This document shows, piece by piece, positions 54,260 through 63,237 of a stretch of 64,000 nucleotides of DNA. This DNA comes from Leclercia sp. S52 (GTDB lineage: Bacteria > Pseudomonadota > Gammaproteobacteria > Enterobacterales > Enterobacteriaceae). The stretch is from the NCBI RefSeq assembly GCF_039727615.1, contig NZ_CP152474.1:4774001-4838000 (forward strand), read 5' to 3'. The notes under the pieces are model-generated. The model was not told where the DNA came from, did not search any database, and saw only the letters and a list, made by a program, of their open reading frames with translations. The stretch's first letter is position 1. The number at the start of each line of letters is the position of its first letter. Position numbers and translations under genes: made by a program.

Positions 54260-55762
54260 ATGACCCCATTGCTTCAACTTAAAGGCATCACCAAGGTTTT
54301 CCCCGGTGTGCGCGCCCTTGAGAACGTGCAGCTTGAACTCTGGCCCGGCAAAGTCACCGCCCTGATCGGTGAAAACGGCGCGGGCAAATCGACGCTGGTC
54401 AAAGTGATGACCGGCATCTACCAGCCCGACGAGGGCGAGATCCTCTATAAAGCCATTCCCATTCAGCTGCCGACCCCCGACTCGGCGCACAAGGTGGGCA
54501 TTACCGCGATCCACCAGGAGACCGTGCTGTTCGATGAGCTGTCGGTCACCGAAAATATTTTTGTTGGTCAGTACCTCTATAAAGGCTTTTTCAAAAAACT
54601 CGACTGGCCGGAGATGCATCGCCGGGCACAGGCGATCCTCACCCGTCTGGAGGTGCAGATTGACCCGCGCGCGACGCTGAAAACCCTGAGCATCGCCCAG
54701 CGGCATATGGTGGCGATTGCCCGGGCGCTGTCCTTTGATGCCCAGGTGGTGATCCTCGATGAGCCCACCGCCGCCCTGTCGCAGCATGAAATTCTTGAGT
54801 TCTATCAGATCGTTGAACGCCTCAAGCAGGAGGGGAAAGCGATCCTGTTTATCTCGCACAAGTTCGACGAGATTTTTGAGCTGGCGGATCACTACACCAT
54901 CCTGCGCGACGGCGTGTTTGTCGGTGCTGGTGCTATCAACGACATCACCGAAGAACGGATGGTGGCGATGATGGTCGGCCGCGCCATTACCCAGACCTTC
55001 CCGAAAGTGGCGTGTGAAAAAGGCGACACCGTGCTGGAGGTGCAGGATCTCTGCCATCCGACCGAGTTCGCCCATATCTCCTTTACCCTACGCAAAGGCG
55101 AAATCCTCGGCTTCTACGGGCTGGTGGGCGCCGGGCGTACCGAGCTGATGCAGGCGCTCTCCGGCGTCTCGCGCCCCTCCTCCGGCAGCATTGTGCTGAA
55201 CGGCAAAGAACAGCATTTCCGCCAGCCGGCGGATGCCATCCGGGCCGGGATCGTCTGCGTGCCGGAAGAGCGCCAGAAGCAGGGAGCGATTATCGAGCTG
55301 TCGATTGCGCAGAACATCAGCCTGCCACAGCTCAGCAAGCTCAACCCCAACGGCGTACTGCATGACGATCGCGAGTGGCAGCTGGCGGATGAATACGCCA
55401 GACGCCTGCAGGTGAAAGCCTTTAGCTGGAAGCAGGCGGTGGAAACCCTCTCCGGCGGCAACCAGCAGAAAGTGGTGATCGGCAAATGGCTGGCGACCCA
55501 CCCGGACGTCATCATCCTCGATGAACCGACTAAAGGGATCGATATCGGTTCTAAAGCGGCGGTGCATCAGTTTATGTCCGAACTGGTCGGTCAGGGGCTG
55601 GCGGTGATCATGGTCTCCTCCGAACTGCCGGAAGTGATGGGCATGGCAGACCGCATTATCGTCATGCATGAAGGGTTAATGGTGGCGGAATATCAGGCGG
55701 GGGGCGCGACGGCGGAAACCATCGTCAGCGCCGCCAGCGGTGCCAGACAGGAGGCCACATAA
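54260..55762 (+). CDS. Rhamnose-type ABC transporter, double ATPase
   Basis: It has 500 residues from ATG 54260 (MTPLLQLKGITKVFPGVRAL); a longer frame to 54071 crosses the repeats and is rejected. Two fused ABC domains, as in monosaccharide importers. Domain 1: Walker A GENGAGKST (37-45), a signature replaced by LKTLSIAQRHMVAIARAL, Walker B VVILDEPTAAL. Domain 2: a degenerate Walker A (GLVGAGRTELMQALSG near 290), signature LSGGNQQKVVIGKWL near 395, Walker B VIILDEPTKGIDIG. One active and one degenerate site is normal for the RbsA/AraG/MglA class. The TAATG overlap with the next gene couples them. Confidence 0.93.
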   Translation: MTPLLQLKGITKVFPGVRALENVQLELWPGKVTALIGENGAGKSTLVKVMTGIYQPDEGEILYKAIPIQLPTPDSAHKVGITAIHQETVLFDELSVTENIFVGQYLYKGFFKKLDWPEMHRRAQAILTRLEVQIDPRATLKTLSIAQRHMVAIARALSFDAQVVILDEPTAALSQHEILEFYQIVERLKQEGKAILFISHKFDEIFELADHYTILRDGVFVGAGAINDITEERMVAMMVGRAITQTFPKVACEKGDTVLEVQDLCHPTEFAHISFTLRKGEILGFYGLVGAGRTELMQALSGVSRPSSGSIVLNGKEQHFRQPADAIRAGIVCVPEERQKQGAIIELSIAQNISLPQLSKLNPNGVLHDDREWQLADEYARRLQVKAFSWKQAVETLSGGNQQKVVIGKWLATHPDVIILDEPTKGIDIGSKAAVHQFMSELVGQGLAVIMVSSELPEVMGMADRIIVMHEGLMVAEYQAGGATAETIVSAASGARQEAT

Positions 55763-56766
55763 TGGTGCAACAGCTGCTTAAACACCGCGAGGCGCTGCTG
55801 GCGGCGGTGATCGTGCTGATGGTGGTCGCCATCGGTGCCCGCGTCCCGTCGTTTATCGCGCCGGGCAACCTGGTGGAGATGTTCAACGACACCTCGATTC
55901 TGATCGTTCTCGCCCTCGGGCAGATGATGGTCCTGCTCACCAAGGGCATCGACCTGTCGATGGCGGCTAACCTGGCGCTGACCGGGATGATTGTCGCCCT
56001 GATTAACTTTAACTACCCCGAGGTACCGGTCTGGGCGCTGCTGATCCTGGCCACCGTGCTGGGTCTGGTGATGGGCATCATCAACGGCCTGCTGGTGTGG
56101 AAGATGGGCATCCCGGCGATTGTGGTGACGCTCGGCACCATGAGCATCTACCGCGGGATTATTTTTCTGCTCTCCGGCGGCGGCTGGGTCAACTCCAACC
56201 AGATGGGGGCCGACTTCCTCGGCCTGCCGCGGGCGTCGGTGCTGGGCCTGCCGGTGCTGAGCTGGTGCGCCATTGCCGCCCTGCTGCTGGTGGGCTATTT
56301 CCTGCGCTACAGCCGCACCGGGCGCGCGCTCTACACCGCGGGCGGTAACGCCACGGCGGCGTACTACACCGGGATCAACGCCGGAAAAATGCAGTTCGTC
56401 AGCTTTTGCCTCTCCGGGGCGCTGGCCGGGTTCTGCGGCTATCTGTGGATCTCCCGCTTTGCGGTGGCCTATGTCGACGTGGCGAACGGCTTTGAGCTCC
56501 AGGTGGTGGCGGCCTGCGTGATCGGCGGCATCAGCACCATGGGCGGTACCGGCCGGGTGTTAGGTTGCCTGTGCGGGGCGCTGTTCCTCGGGGTGATCAA
56601 CAATGCCCTGCCGGTGATCGGCGTGTCGCCGTTCTGGCAGATGGCGATCTCCGGGACGGTGATCGTGATTGCGGTGCTGCTCAATGAGCGCGGCAACAAA
56701 CGCAAAGGACGGCTGATCCTGCGCGATGCGGCGCTGGCTCGTCAGAAACAGGCGGTAAGATCATGA
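55762..56766 (+). CDS. Rhamnose-type ABC transporter, permease 1
   Basis: It has 334 residues with about 8-10 hydrophobic segments; BPD_transp_2 family (RbsC type). The ATG overlaps the ATPase stop by one base. Conserved features: LALGQMMVLLTKGIDLSMAANLALTGM near 50-75, NGLLVWKMGIPAIVVTLGTMSIYRG near 107-131, and GGNATAAYYTGINAGKMQF near 193-211, the cytoplasmic coupling loop for the ATPase. It is a pair with the following permease, which has similar motifs, so the pore is probably a heterodimer. Confidence 0.92.
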   Translation: MVQQLLKHREALLAAVIVLMVVAIGARVPSFIAPGNLVEMFNDTSILIVLALGQMMVLLTKGIDLSMAANLALTGMIVALINFNYPEVPVWALLILATVLGLVMGIINGLLVWKMGIPAIVVTLGTMSIYRGIIFLLSGGGWVNSNQMGADFLGLPRASVLGLPVLSWCAIAALLLVGYFLRYSRTGRALYTAGGNATAAYYTGINAGKMQFVSFCLSGALAGFCGYLWISRFAVAYVDVANGFELQVVAACVIGGISTMGGTGRVLGCLCGALFLGVINNALPVIGVSPFWQMAISGTVIVIAVLLNERGNKRKGRLILRDAALARQKQAVRS

Positions 56767-57767
56767 GTAAAGTAATGACGTCTGAAGAGATTAAAAACAC
56801 CCCCGCCCCGGCAGGCATTTTCCAGCGCCTGCTGTGCTGGGAAGGTTTTCTGCTGGCGGTTACCCTGGCGGTGTTTGTGGGTAACGCCCTGGCCTCCCCG
56901 TACTTCCTTGATATCTGGAACCTGTCGGATGCAACCTTCAACTTCACCGAAAAGGCGATCATCGTCCTGCCGATGGCGATGCTGATCATCGCCCGTGAAA
57001 TTGACCTGTCGGTGGCCTCCACCATCGCCCTGAGCTCCACGGTGATGGGCTTTTGTGCGGCGGCCGGGCTGGATACGCCGCTGCTGGTCTGCGTGGGCTT
57101 AGGGGTTGGCCTGCTGTGCGGGCTGTTCAACGGCCTGCTGGTGACCCGCTTTAATCTGTCGTCGATTGTGATCACCATCGGCACCATGAGCCTTTATCGC
57201 GGCATCACCTACATTCTGCTGGGCGACCAGGCGCTGAACGCGTATCCGGAGAGCTTCGCCTGGTTTGGTCAGGGGTACGTCTGGGGGGCGCTGTCGTTTG
57301 AGTTCGCGCTCTTTATCGTGCTGGCAATCCTGTTTGCCTTCGTGCTGCACAAGACCAACTTCGGGCGTCGCACCTACGCCATCGGCAATAACCCGACCGG
57401 GGCCTGGTATTCCGGCATTAACGTGAAGCGCCACAACCTGATCCTCTTTGCCCTGGTGGGGCTGATGGCCGGGCTGGCCTCGGTGCTACTCACCTCGCGT
57501 CTGGGCAGTACCCGCCCGACCATTGCGATGGGCTGGGAACTGGCGGTGGTGACCATGGCGGTACTCGGTGGGGTCAATATTCTCGGCGGTTCCGGCAGCA
57601 TGGTGGGCGTGATTATCGCCGCCTTCCTGATGGGGCTGGTCACCTTCGGCCTGAGCCTGCTCAACGTGCCGGGCATCGTGATGTCGGTGATTATCGGCGC
57701 GATGCTGATTGTGGTGATCTCTCTGCCGATCATCACCCGCCGCGTGATGCAGCGAAGACGGATCTAA
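56763..57767 (+). CDS. Rhamnose-type ABC transporter, permease 2
   Basis: It has 334 residues, overlapping the first permease by four bases (ATGA). An N-terminal cytoplasmic segment (TSEEIKNTPAPAGIFQRL) precedes about 9 membrane segments. PMAMLIIAREIDLSVASTIALSS near 72-94, GLLVTRFNLSSIVITIGTMSLYRG near 126-149, and AIGNNPTGAWYSGINVKRHN (coupling loop) near 205-224 match the RbsC family. A six-G run at 57283-57288 (VWGALSF) is in frame. A REP pair follows. Confidence 0.92.
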   Translation: MSKVMTSEEIKNTPAPAGIFQRLLCWEGFLLAVTLAVFVGNALASPYFLDIWNLSDATFNFTEKAIIVLPMAMLIIAREIDLSVASTIALSSTVMGFCAAAGLDTPLLVCVGLGVGLLCGLFNGLLVTRFNLSSIVITIGTMSLYRGITYILLGDQALNAYPESFAWFGQGYVWGALSFEFALFIVLAILFAFVLHKTNFGRRTYAIGNNPTGAWYSGINVKRHNLILFALVGLMAGLASVLLTSRLGSTRPTIAMGWELAVVTMAVLGGVNILGGSGSMVGVIIAAFLMGLVTFGLSLLNVPGIVMSVIIGAMLIVVISLPIITRRVMQRRRI

Positions 57768-57768
57768 A

Positions 57769-57838
57769 TGCCGGGTGGCACTACGTTTACCCGGCCTACC
57801 TAACCGTAGGCCCGTGCAAGCGCAGCGCCGCCGGGCAT
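57769..57838. repeat. REP/BIME pair before the lactaldehyde reductase gene
   Basis: GCCGGGTGGCACTACGTTTACCCGGCC facing GTAGGCCCGTGCAAGCGCAGCGCCGCCGGGC, inside the presumed transport and catabolism transcript. Confidence 0.88.
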
Positions 57839-57867
57839 AAAAATCACCGTAATTAAGGAGAATGATC

Positions 57868-59016
57868 ATGAGCTTTATGTTGGCGCTGCCGAAAATCAGC
57901 CTGCACGGCGCAGGCGCGATCGGCGATATGGTTAAGCTGGTCGCAAACAAACAGTGGGGCAAGGCGCTGATCGTCACCGATGGTCAGCTGGTGAAAATGG
58001 GCCTGCTCGACAGCCTGTTTACCGCCCTCGACGCGCAGCAGATGTCTTATCAGCTGTTCGACGCGGTCTTCCCGAATCCGACCGAGGCGCTGGTACAAAA
58101 AGGATTTGCCGCGTATCAGGACGCGCACTGTGATTACATTATTGCCTTCGGCGGCGGCAGCCCGATTGATACCGCGAAAGCGATTAAAATTCTCACCGCC
58201 AATCCTGGCCCGTCCACCGCTTACTCCGGCGTCGGCAAAGTGATCAACGCCGGGGTGCCGCTGGTGGCGATCAACACCACCGCCGGCACGGCGGCGGAGA
58301 TGACCAGCAACGCGGTGATCATCGACTCCGCGCGTCAGGTGAAAGAGGTGATCATCGACCCGAACATTATCCCGGATATCGCCGTGGATGACGCCAGCGT
58401 GATGCTCGACATCCCGGATTCCGTCACCGCCGCCACCGGGATGGATGCCCTGACCCACGCCATCGAAGCCTGGGTCTCCGTGGGTGCCCATCCCCTGACC
58501 GACGCCAACGCGCTGGAGGCCATTCGCCTGATCGCCCACTGGCTGCCGGAAGCGGTAGACAACGGGCATAACCTCGAGGCACGCGAGCAGATGGCTTTCG
58601 GTCAGTATCTGGCCGGGATGGCCTTTAACAGCGCCGGTCTCGGGCTGGTACATGCCCTGGCCCACCAGCCGGGAGCCACGCACAACCTGCCGCACGGCGT
58701 GTGCAACGCCATCCTGCTGCCGATCGTCGAAAACTTTAACCGTCCGAACGCCGTAGTGCGCTTTGCCCGCGTGGCGCAGGCGATGGGCGTTGATACCCGC
58801 GAGATGAGCGACGAAGCGGCCAGCATGGCGGCCATTCAGGCAATTCGCGACCTGAGCACCCGCGTCGGCATTCCGTCAGGCTTCAGCAAGCTGGGCGTGA
58901 CCAAAGCCGATATCGAAGGCTGGCTCGACAAAGCCCTCGCCGACCCGTGCGCCCCCTGCAACCCGCGCAGCGCCAGCCGCGACGAGGTGCGCGAACTCTA
59001 TCTGGAGGCATTATGA
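57868..59016 (+). CDS. fucO: Iron-type lactaldehyde reductase (FucO-like)
   Basis: Reduces L-lactaldehyde, the rhamnulose-1-phosphate aldolase product, to 1,2-propanediol with NADH. The ATG at 57868 ([20 protein letters not shown]) is chosen because the AAGGAG site is seven bases away; the ATG at 57862 is too close. It has 382 residues, like Fuc[16 protein letters not shown] near 93-107 binds [17 protein letters not shown] near 138 is conserved, and iron ligands lie in [43 protein letters not shown]. It is inside the rha locus, whereas E. coli borrows FucO from the fucose genes. The symbol is by function; a strict orthologue is not assured. Confidence 0.88.
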   Translation: MSFMLALPKISLHGAGAIGDMVKLVANKQWGKALIVTDGQLVKMGLLDSLFTALDAQQMSYQLFDAVFPNPTEALVQKGFAAYQDAHCDYIIAFGGGSPIDTAKAIKILTANPGPSTAYSGVGKVINAGVPLVAINTTAGTAAEMTSNAVIIDSARQVKEVIIDPNIIPDIAVDDASVMLDIPDSVTAATGMDALTHAIEAWVSVGAHPLTDANALEAIRLIAHWLPEAVDNGHNLEAREQMAFGQYLAGMAFNSAGLGLVHALAHQPGATHNLPHGVCNAILLPIVENFNRPNAVVRFARVAQAMGVDTREMSDEAASMAAIQAIRDLSTRVGIPSGFSKLGVTKADIEGWLDKALADPCAPCNPRSASRDEVRELYLEAL

Positions 59017-59327
59017 TCCGCAAAGCCTTTGTAATGCAGGTGAACCCTGACGCACACGAGGAGTATGAACGTCGCCACAACCCGATCTGGCCCGAGCTGG
59101 AAGCGGTGCTGAAAGACCACGGCGCGCACCACTACGCCATTTATCTGGATAAGACCCGCAACCTGCTGTTTGCCACGGTGGAGATCGAATCGGAAGAGCG
59201 CTGGAACGCGGTGGCAAACACCGATGTCTGCCAGCGCTGGTGGAAATATATGGGGGAAGTGATGCCGTCTAACCCGGATAACAGCCCGGTGAGTACCGGG
59301 CTGCAAGAGGTGTTTTACCTGGAGTAA
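59013..59327 (+). CDS. rhaM: RhaM, L-rhamnose mutarotase
   Basis: Interconverts alpha- and beta-L-rhamnopyranose. The ATG at 59013 overlaps the lactaldehyde reductase stop by four bases and gives 104 residues, the E. coli length. [20 protein letters not shown] with [10 protein letters not shown] holds the catalytic His22, and [19 protein letters not shown] plus [13 protein letters not shown] line the sugar pocket. Last gene of the rhamnose unit; terminator after it. Confidence 0.97.
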   Translation: MIRKAFVMQVNPDAHEEYERRHNPIWPELEAVLKDHGAHHYAIYLDKTRNLLFATVEIESEERWNAVANTDVCQRWWKYMGEVMPSNPDNSPVSTGLQEVFYLE

Positions 59328-59334
59328 CACTCAA

Positions 59335-59362
59335 CCCCGTAGAGGTCATTCTACGGGGTTTT
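59335..59362 (+). terminator. Terminator of the rhamnose operon
   Basis: ACCCCGTAGA-ggtcat-TCTACGGGGT followed by TTTTTATTTT. It is well placed to end transcription after rhaM and to insulate vgrG. Confidence 0.9.
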
Positions 59363-59457
59363 TTATTTTCAGATTTTAACTCCTGTTTCAGCCATTTACA
59401 GCCTACCCCCGCCGTGCAACCATCCCTCATTAACCTTACGTTAAATGAGGCTTTGTT

Positions 59458-61930
59458 ATGGATAACTGGCTGGCCCTTTTCGACGGACAGACCCGCTACA
59501 CCCTCGAAATTACCGACTCCCCCCGTCACACCTGACGTGCTGCGCTTCAGCGGCCGGGAAGCCCTCAGCGAGCCCTTCCAGTGGACCATCGACTTCACCA
59601 CCCCGCAGGGCAATATTCGCCCGGAAGAGGTGCTGCTGAAACATGCCACCCTGCGTATGCGCAGCGGGAAGGCGGTGCATGGCATCATCACCCGTCTGGA
59701 GTGGATTACCACCACCGCCGACCAGGCGCACTGGCAGATGGTGCTCAGCTCCCGTCTGGCGCTGCTCAGCCGTACCCGCCAGTGCCGCATCTTTCAGAGC
59801 CAGTCCGTGCCGGAGGTGGTGGACCAGGTCCTGCGTCAGCACGGCCTGGAGGGCGCGGATTTTGACTTCCGCCTGGAGCGTGTGTATCCGGCGCGGGAGC
59901 TGATTACCCAGTGGCGGGAGACGGACCTCGAATTTATTCAGCGCATACTTTCAGAGGTGGGGATTTTCTGGCGCACGGAAATGGACGAGGCGCGCGGGCT
60001 GGATACTTATATTTTTGCCGACAGCCAACTGAACTACCGGTTTGACGTACGCCTGCCGTACCGCGAGCCCTCCGGCCTGTACGACGGGGCGGCAGAGTCA
60101 GTGTGGGACGTGCGCACGTTACATCAGGTGGTGCCGGGGATGGTCAGCGTGCGGGACTACAACTACCGTATCGCCGGGACACCGATGGATGCCACGGTGA
60201 GCGTGCGCAGTGACGCCGTGACCACCGGAGAGCACTACCGCTACGCAGAGCCGTACCGGAAGGCCGGGGACGACAGTGACCCGGAGCCGGAAACCGAATC
60301 CGGTGCCTTTTATGCCCGCATTCACCATGAGCGGGAGCTGAACCGGTCTGCCCGTATTCATCTGGAGAGTAACGCCGCCTGCCTGCTGCCGGGTCAGGTG
60401 CTGGAGCCGCAGGGCGAGGTGATTCGTGCGCTGAAAGAAGGCGTGGTCATCACGGAGGTGAAGTACCACGCCGCCCGGGATACCCGGCTCCACGTTTCTG
60501 TCGACGGGATACCCTATACGGAACGCTACTGCTTCCGCCCCGCCGGAGTCCCGCGCCCGGAGGTGCACGGCACTTTACCGGCCCGCATCGAGAGCCGGGA
60601 GAAGAACGACATTTATGCCCATCTTGACGGGCACGGCCGCTACCGGGTCAGGCTGGATTTTGACCGGAGCGATGCGGAGCAGGGGTTCGCGTACCTGTGG
60701 CTGCGGATGGCGAAGCCGTACAGCGGTGAGACGTACGGCTGGCACACCCCGCTTCTCGACGGTGCTGAAGTCGCCATCGCGTACAACAGCGGCGACATCG
60801 ACCTGCCGTATATCTCCCACGCCCTGCACGACTCTGAATACCCTGACCACGTCACCCGCGACAACCACACCCGCAACGTGCTGCGCACCCCGGCCAACAA
60901 CAAGCTGCGGATGGAGGACCGGCGTGGGGAGGAGCACATCAGGCTTGCCACGGAGTACGGCAGAACCCAGCTGAATGCCGGGCATCTGGTGGATGCGCAG
61001 GAGAAACCCCGGGGCAAAGGCTTTGAGCTCAGAACCGATGAGCACGGCGTGATACGGGTGGCGAAGGGGCTGTTCATCTGCGCCGACGGGCAGCAGAAGG
61101 CGCAGGGCGAGGTGCTGGATATGGACACCGCCCTCAAGGAAATCGAGGCCTGCCTCCGGCAACTGCAGCAGCTGGAGGTGGCGGCAGAGCAGGCGCAGGC
61201 CCTGAAGGCGGATATCGACAGCCAGATTCAGATGTTTGAACAACGGCTGAAGCCGCTGAACGAGACCCTGCTGTTCTCCGCCCCGGAAGGGGTGGCGCTG
61301 ACCAGTGGCGAGCATATGCAGATGACCGCCGCGAAGAATGTCGCCATCAATGCAGGCGGGGATACCAGCCTCGGGGTGACGGGCAACATGACCGCCCTGG
61401 CCGGGGAGAAAATGGGGCTGTTTGCCCGGACCGGCCAGCTGAGTCTGAAGGCCAGTGAAGGTCCGGTGGAGGTGCAGGCGCAGAACGGGAACATGCGTCT
61501 GTTCGCAGAGCAGAAACTCACCCTGACTTCAGCGAGCGACATTACCCTGGCGGGGAAAAAGCGCATCACGCTGATTGGTGGCGGGAGTTATCTGCGGCTG
61601 GAGGCGGGGAAAATTGAATACGGGACCCTGGGGACCTACCTGCGCCGGACGAAGCGGACAATGGTGGCTGCAAGGAATTCTCAGCAACAAAATTTGTTAA
61701 AAATGCCTGCGCCATTACCCGATCTGTCATGTGGCCCTTTCACTGCCTGCTTTCGGGTCAGCGATTTAAATACAGGAAATGAAGATATTCTATTTGCCTG
61801 GCAGATCACCACAACAACGGGAACTGTAAAAGGTCAAACCCAGGCAGCTCTTACAAACAGAGTTACTAGTGATAGCGAAGCGTCGGTATCGCTGGATTAC
61901 GTATTTCAAATCAGAGCAGGAATAAGATAA
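59458..61930 (+). CDS. vgrG: VgrG (TssI), type VI secretion spike with C-terminal extension (apparent frameshift)
   Basis: Trimeric spike tip of the T6SS. The natural start is ATG 59458 (MDNWLALFDGQTRYTLEITD). The frame breaks at six C (59519-59524), and with five it reads SPVTPDVLRFSGREALSEPF. The gp27-like part follows (QCRIFQSQSVPEVVDQVL, ETDLEFIQRILSEVGIFWR), the gp5 OB-fold region (VHGTLPARIESREKNDIYAHL, FAYLWLRMAKPYSG), then a DUF2345 beta-helix (LTSGEHMQMTAAKNVAINAG). About 90 residues after RLEAGKIEYGTLGTYLRR form an extra tail, with sequence like VSDLNTGNEDILFAWQITTT. Corrected length is about 823. No other T6SS genes are in the window, so it is an orphan. Its last codon overlaps the next gene by one base. 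Confidence 0.9.
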
Positions 61931-62799
61931 TGGGAATAGATCAAACCATAACATCTATGGATAAAGAGAAGCAGGAGAAAAGGGTAGAAGCTGATTTTTT
62001 CCATTTAGACATGATTCCACAGGCGATGGATAATATGGGGTGGAAGACCGCCTCTCAATTAATGAAGCACTGGTTCAGCATTACCCCTGAATGCGCCTTC
62101 AATAAAGAAATGAAAAATGAATTATTATCCACAGATGCATACCTTATAGAAAACTCAAAAATCAATACCAACATTGTCAATATGTCATGGGCTATTCAGT
62201 TTAATCAAGTCAAAGATGGAATAATCGAGCTAGGTAAAAAATGGAATAGTATAAAGGGGAAAGAGCAGTTAATAGATAGAATTTTCAATGCTGGCGATTA
62301 TAATAAAGAAGCGATCAAAATAGGTTATACTGATGATGTAAAGATACTTGACTCAACTGCACAAATTAACTTTAAACGGATAGGCAGTAAACTTGATACG
62401 GTGAATGAATGGTATGGTGCCATGGGTAATACCACACTTAAGATATGTGTACGGGGATATACGTCCAAAGAAAACATGAAAAACCAATTTAATGTTGAAT
62501 CCATAGGATATTATCTGAAGGATACTTATGACTTTGTTGATGATGGCACAATATCAGAACCTTTAGGAGTGTGGAGTAAAGATCGAATATTGGATAAAAA
62601 AGAATCAGCCATTTATATGTCCTCTTACATGTCAGGTTTTTTTGGTGAACTGGTCAGAACATATTCTGGCTTTGTCCCTGTGTTTAATAAAGACTTCCGA
62701 GCATGGCAGAGAAAACATAAAACCGGCGGAGACTTCATCATTCTATCAGATATTTTATGGATGCAGCCAGCGGAAAAGGACAAGATCATACCCTTATGA
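61930..62799 (+). CDS. DUF6402-like protein, candidate T6SS effector carried by VgrG
   Basis: It has 289 residues with clearly AT-rich coding unlike its neighbours. The start overlaps the vgrG stop by one base. No signal peptide or membrane segment is seen. The N-terminal half has FFHLDMIPQAMDNMGWKTAS and the C-terminal half YYLKDTYDFVD, LGVWSKDRIL and HKTGGDFIILSDILW, which match my recollection of the DUF6402 family, often found behind VgrG genes. Biochemical activity is unknown. It is inferred to ride on the VgrG tail. A toxin role is plausible, but a chaperone or adaptor is equally possible. Confidence 0.6.
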   Translation: MGIDQTITSMDKEKQEKRVEADFFHLDMIPQAMDNMGWKTASQLMKHWFSITPECAFNKEMKNELLSTDAYLIENSKINTNIVNMSWAIQFNQVKDGIIELGKKWNSIKGKEQLIDRIFNAGDYNKEAIKIGYTDDVKILDSTAQINFKRIGSKLDTVNEWYGAMGNTTLKICVRGYTSKENMKNQFNVESIGYYLKDTYDFVDDGTISEPLGVWSKDRILDKKESAIYMSSYMSGFFGELVRTYSGFVPVFNKDFRAWQRKHKTGGDFIILSDILWMQPAEKDKIIPL

Positions 62800-63203
62800 G
62801 AAAAATAATAACATATATTTTTATAAAAATAATACCTCTTATTGTTTTTTGTGGGGCTATTTTTTCTCCTACAACACTATTCTATGGGGAAGATAATCAA
62901 ATATTTAAAAAGACGAGCCCAGATAAAATTTATCTTTTAGTTGTATACAAAGCAAAGCCTTTCACACTATATTCTTTCTATAAAATGCTAATTGGTGAAG
63001 ACTACTTTTTTGCCATTTATGACCGCTGCGGAAATATTATTTTTAAGCCATCCATTTTTTATGGTGCCGATAAGTCAGTTATTTATGGAGGGTTCAAGTT
63101 TTCATTGCACGAAAAGAATAAGTTATTTTACCCAACGAATAATGGCATCGAGTCCATAAAATTAAAAAATTCATTGGCTATTTGTCGAATACCCAAACCC
63201 TGA
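62796..63203 (+). CDS. Small membrane-anchored protein, candidate immunity partner (DUF6201-like)
   Basis: It has 135 residues from ATG 62796, overlapping the preceding stop by four bases; a longer frame to 62757 is unlikely. One N-terminal hydrophobic segment (ITYIFIKIIPLIVFCGAIFS) suggests a membrane anchor with the rest, FYGEDNQIFKKTSPDKIYLL..., on the outside. YSFYKMLIGEDYFFAIYDRC and FFPTNNGIE-like sequence recall the DUF6201 family. Gene order (vgrG, effector-like gene, small membrane protein) is typical of T6SS effector-immunity cassettes. AT-rich like its upstream neighbour. If an immunity protein, its location points to an effector acting in the periplasm or membrane. Confidence 0.5.
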   Translation: MRKIITYIFIKIIPLIVFCGAIFSPTTLFYGEDNQIFKKTSPDKIYLLVVYKAKPFTLYSFYKMLIGEDYFFAIYDRCGNIIFKPSIFYGADKSVIYGGFKFSLHEKNKLFYPTNNGIESIKLKNSLAICRIPKP

Positions 63204-63206
63204 ATT

Positions 63207-63230
63207 ATACTGCCGCTTTTGCGGCAGTAT
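63207..63230. terminator. Bidirectional terminator after the vgrG cassette
   Basis: ATACTGCCGC-tttt-GCGGCAGTAT between the small membrane protein gene and the convergent permease gene. Short T tracts flank it on the right. Confidence 0.75.
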
Positions 63231-63237
63231 TTCCTTA

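Noticed and set aside
59328..63237. Prophage or insertion sequence around vgrG
   Set aside because: No integrase, transposase, terminal inverted repeats, direct repeats or tRNA were found at the borders; VgrG resembles phage spikes only through the T6SS family.
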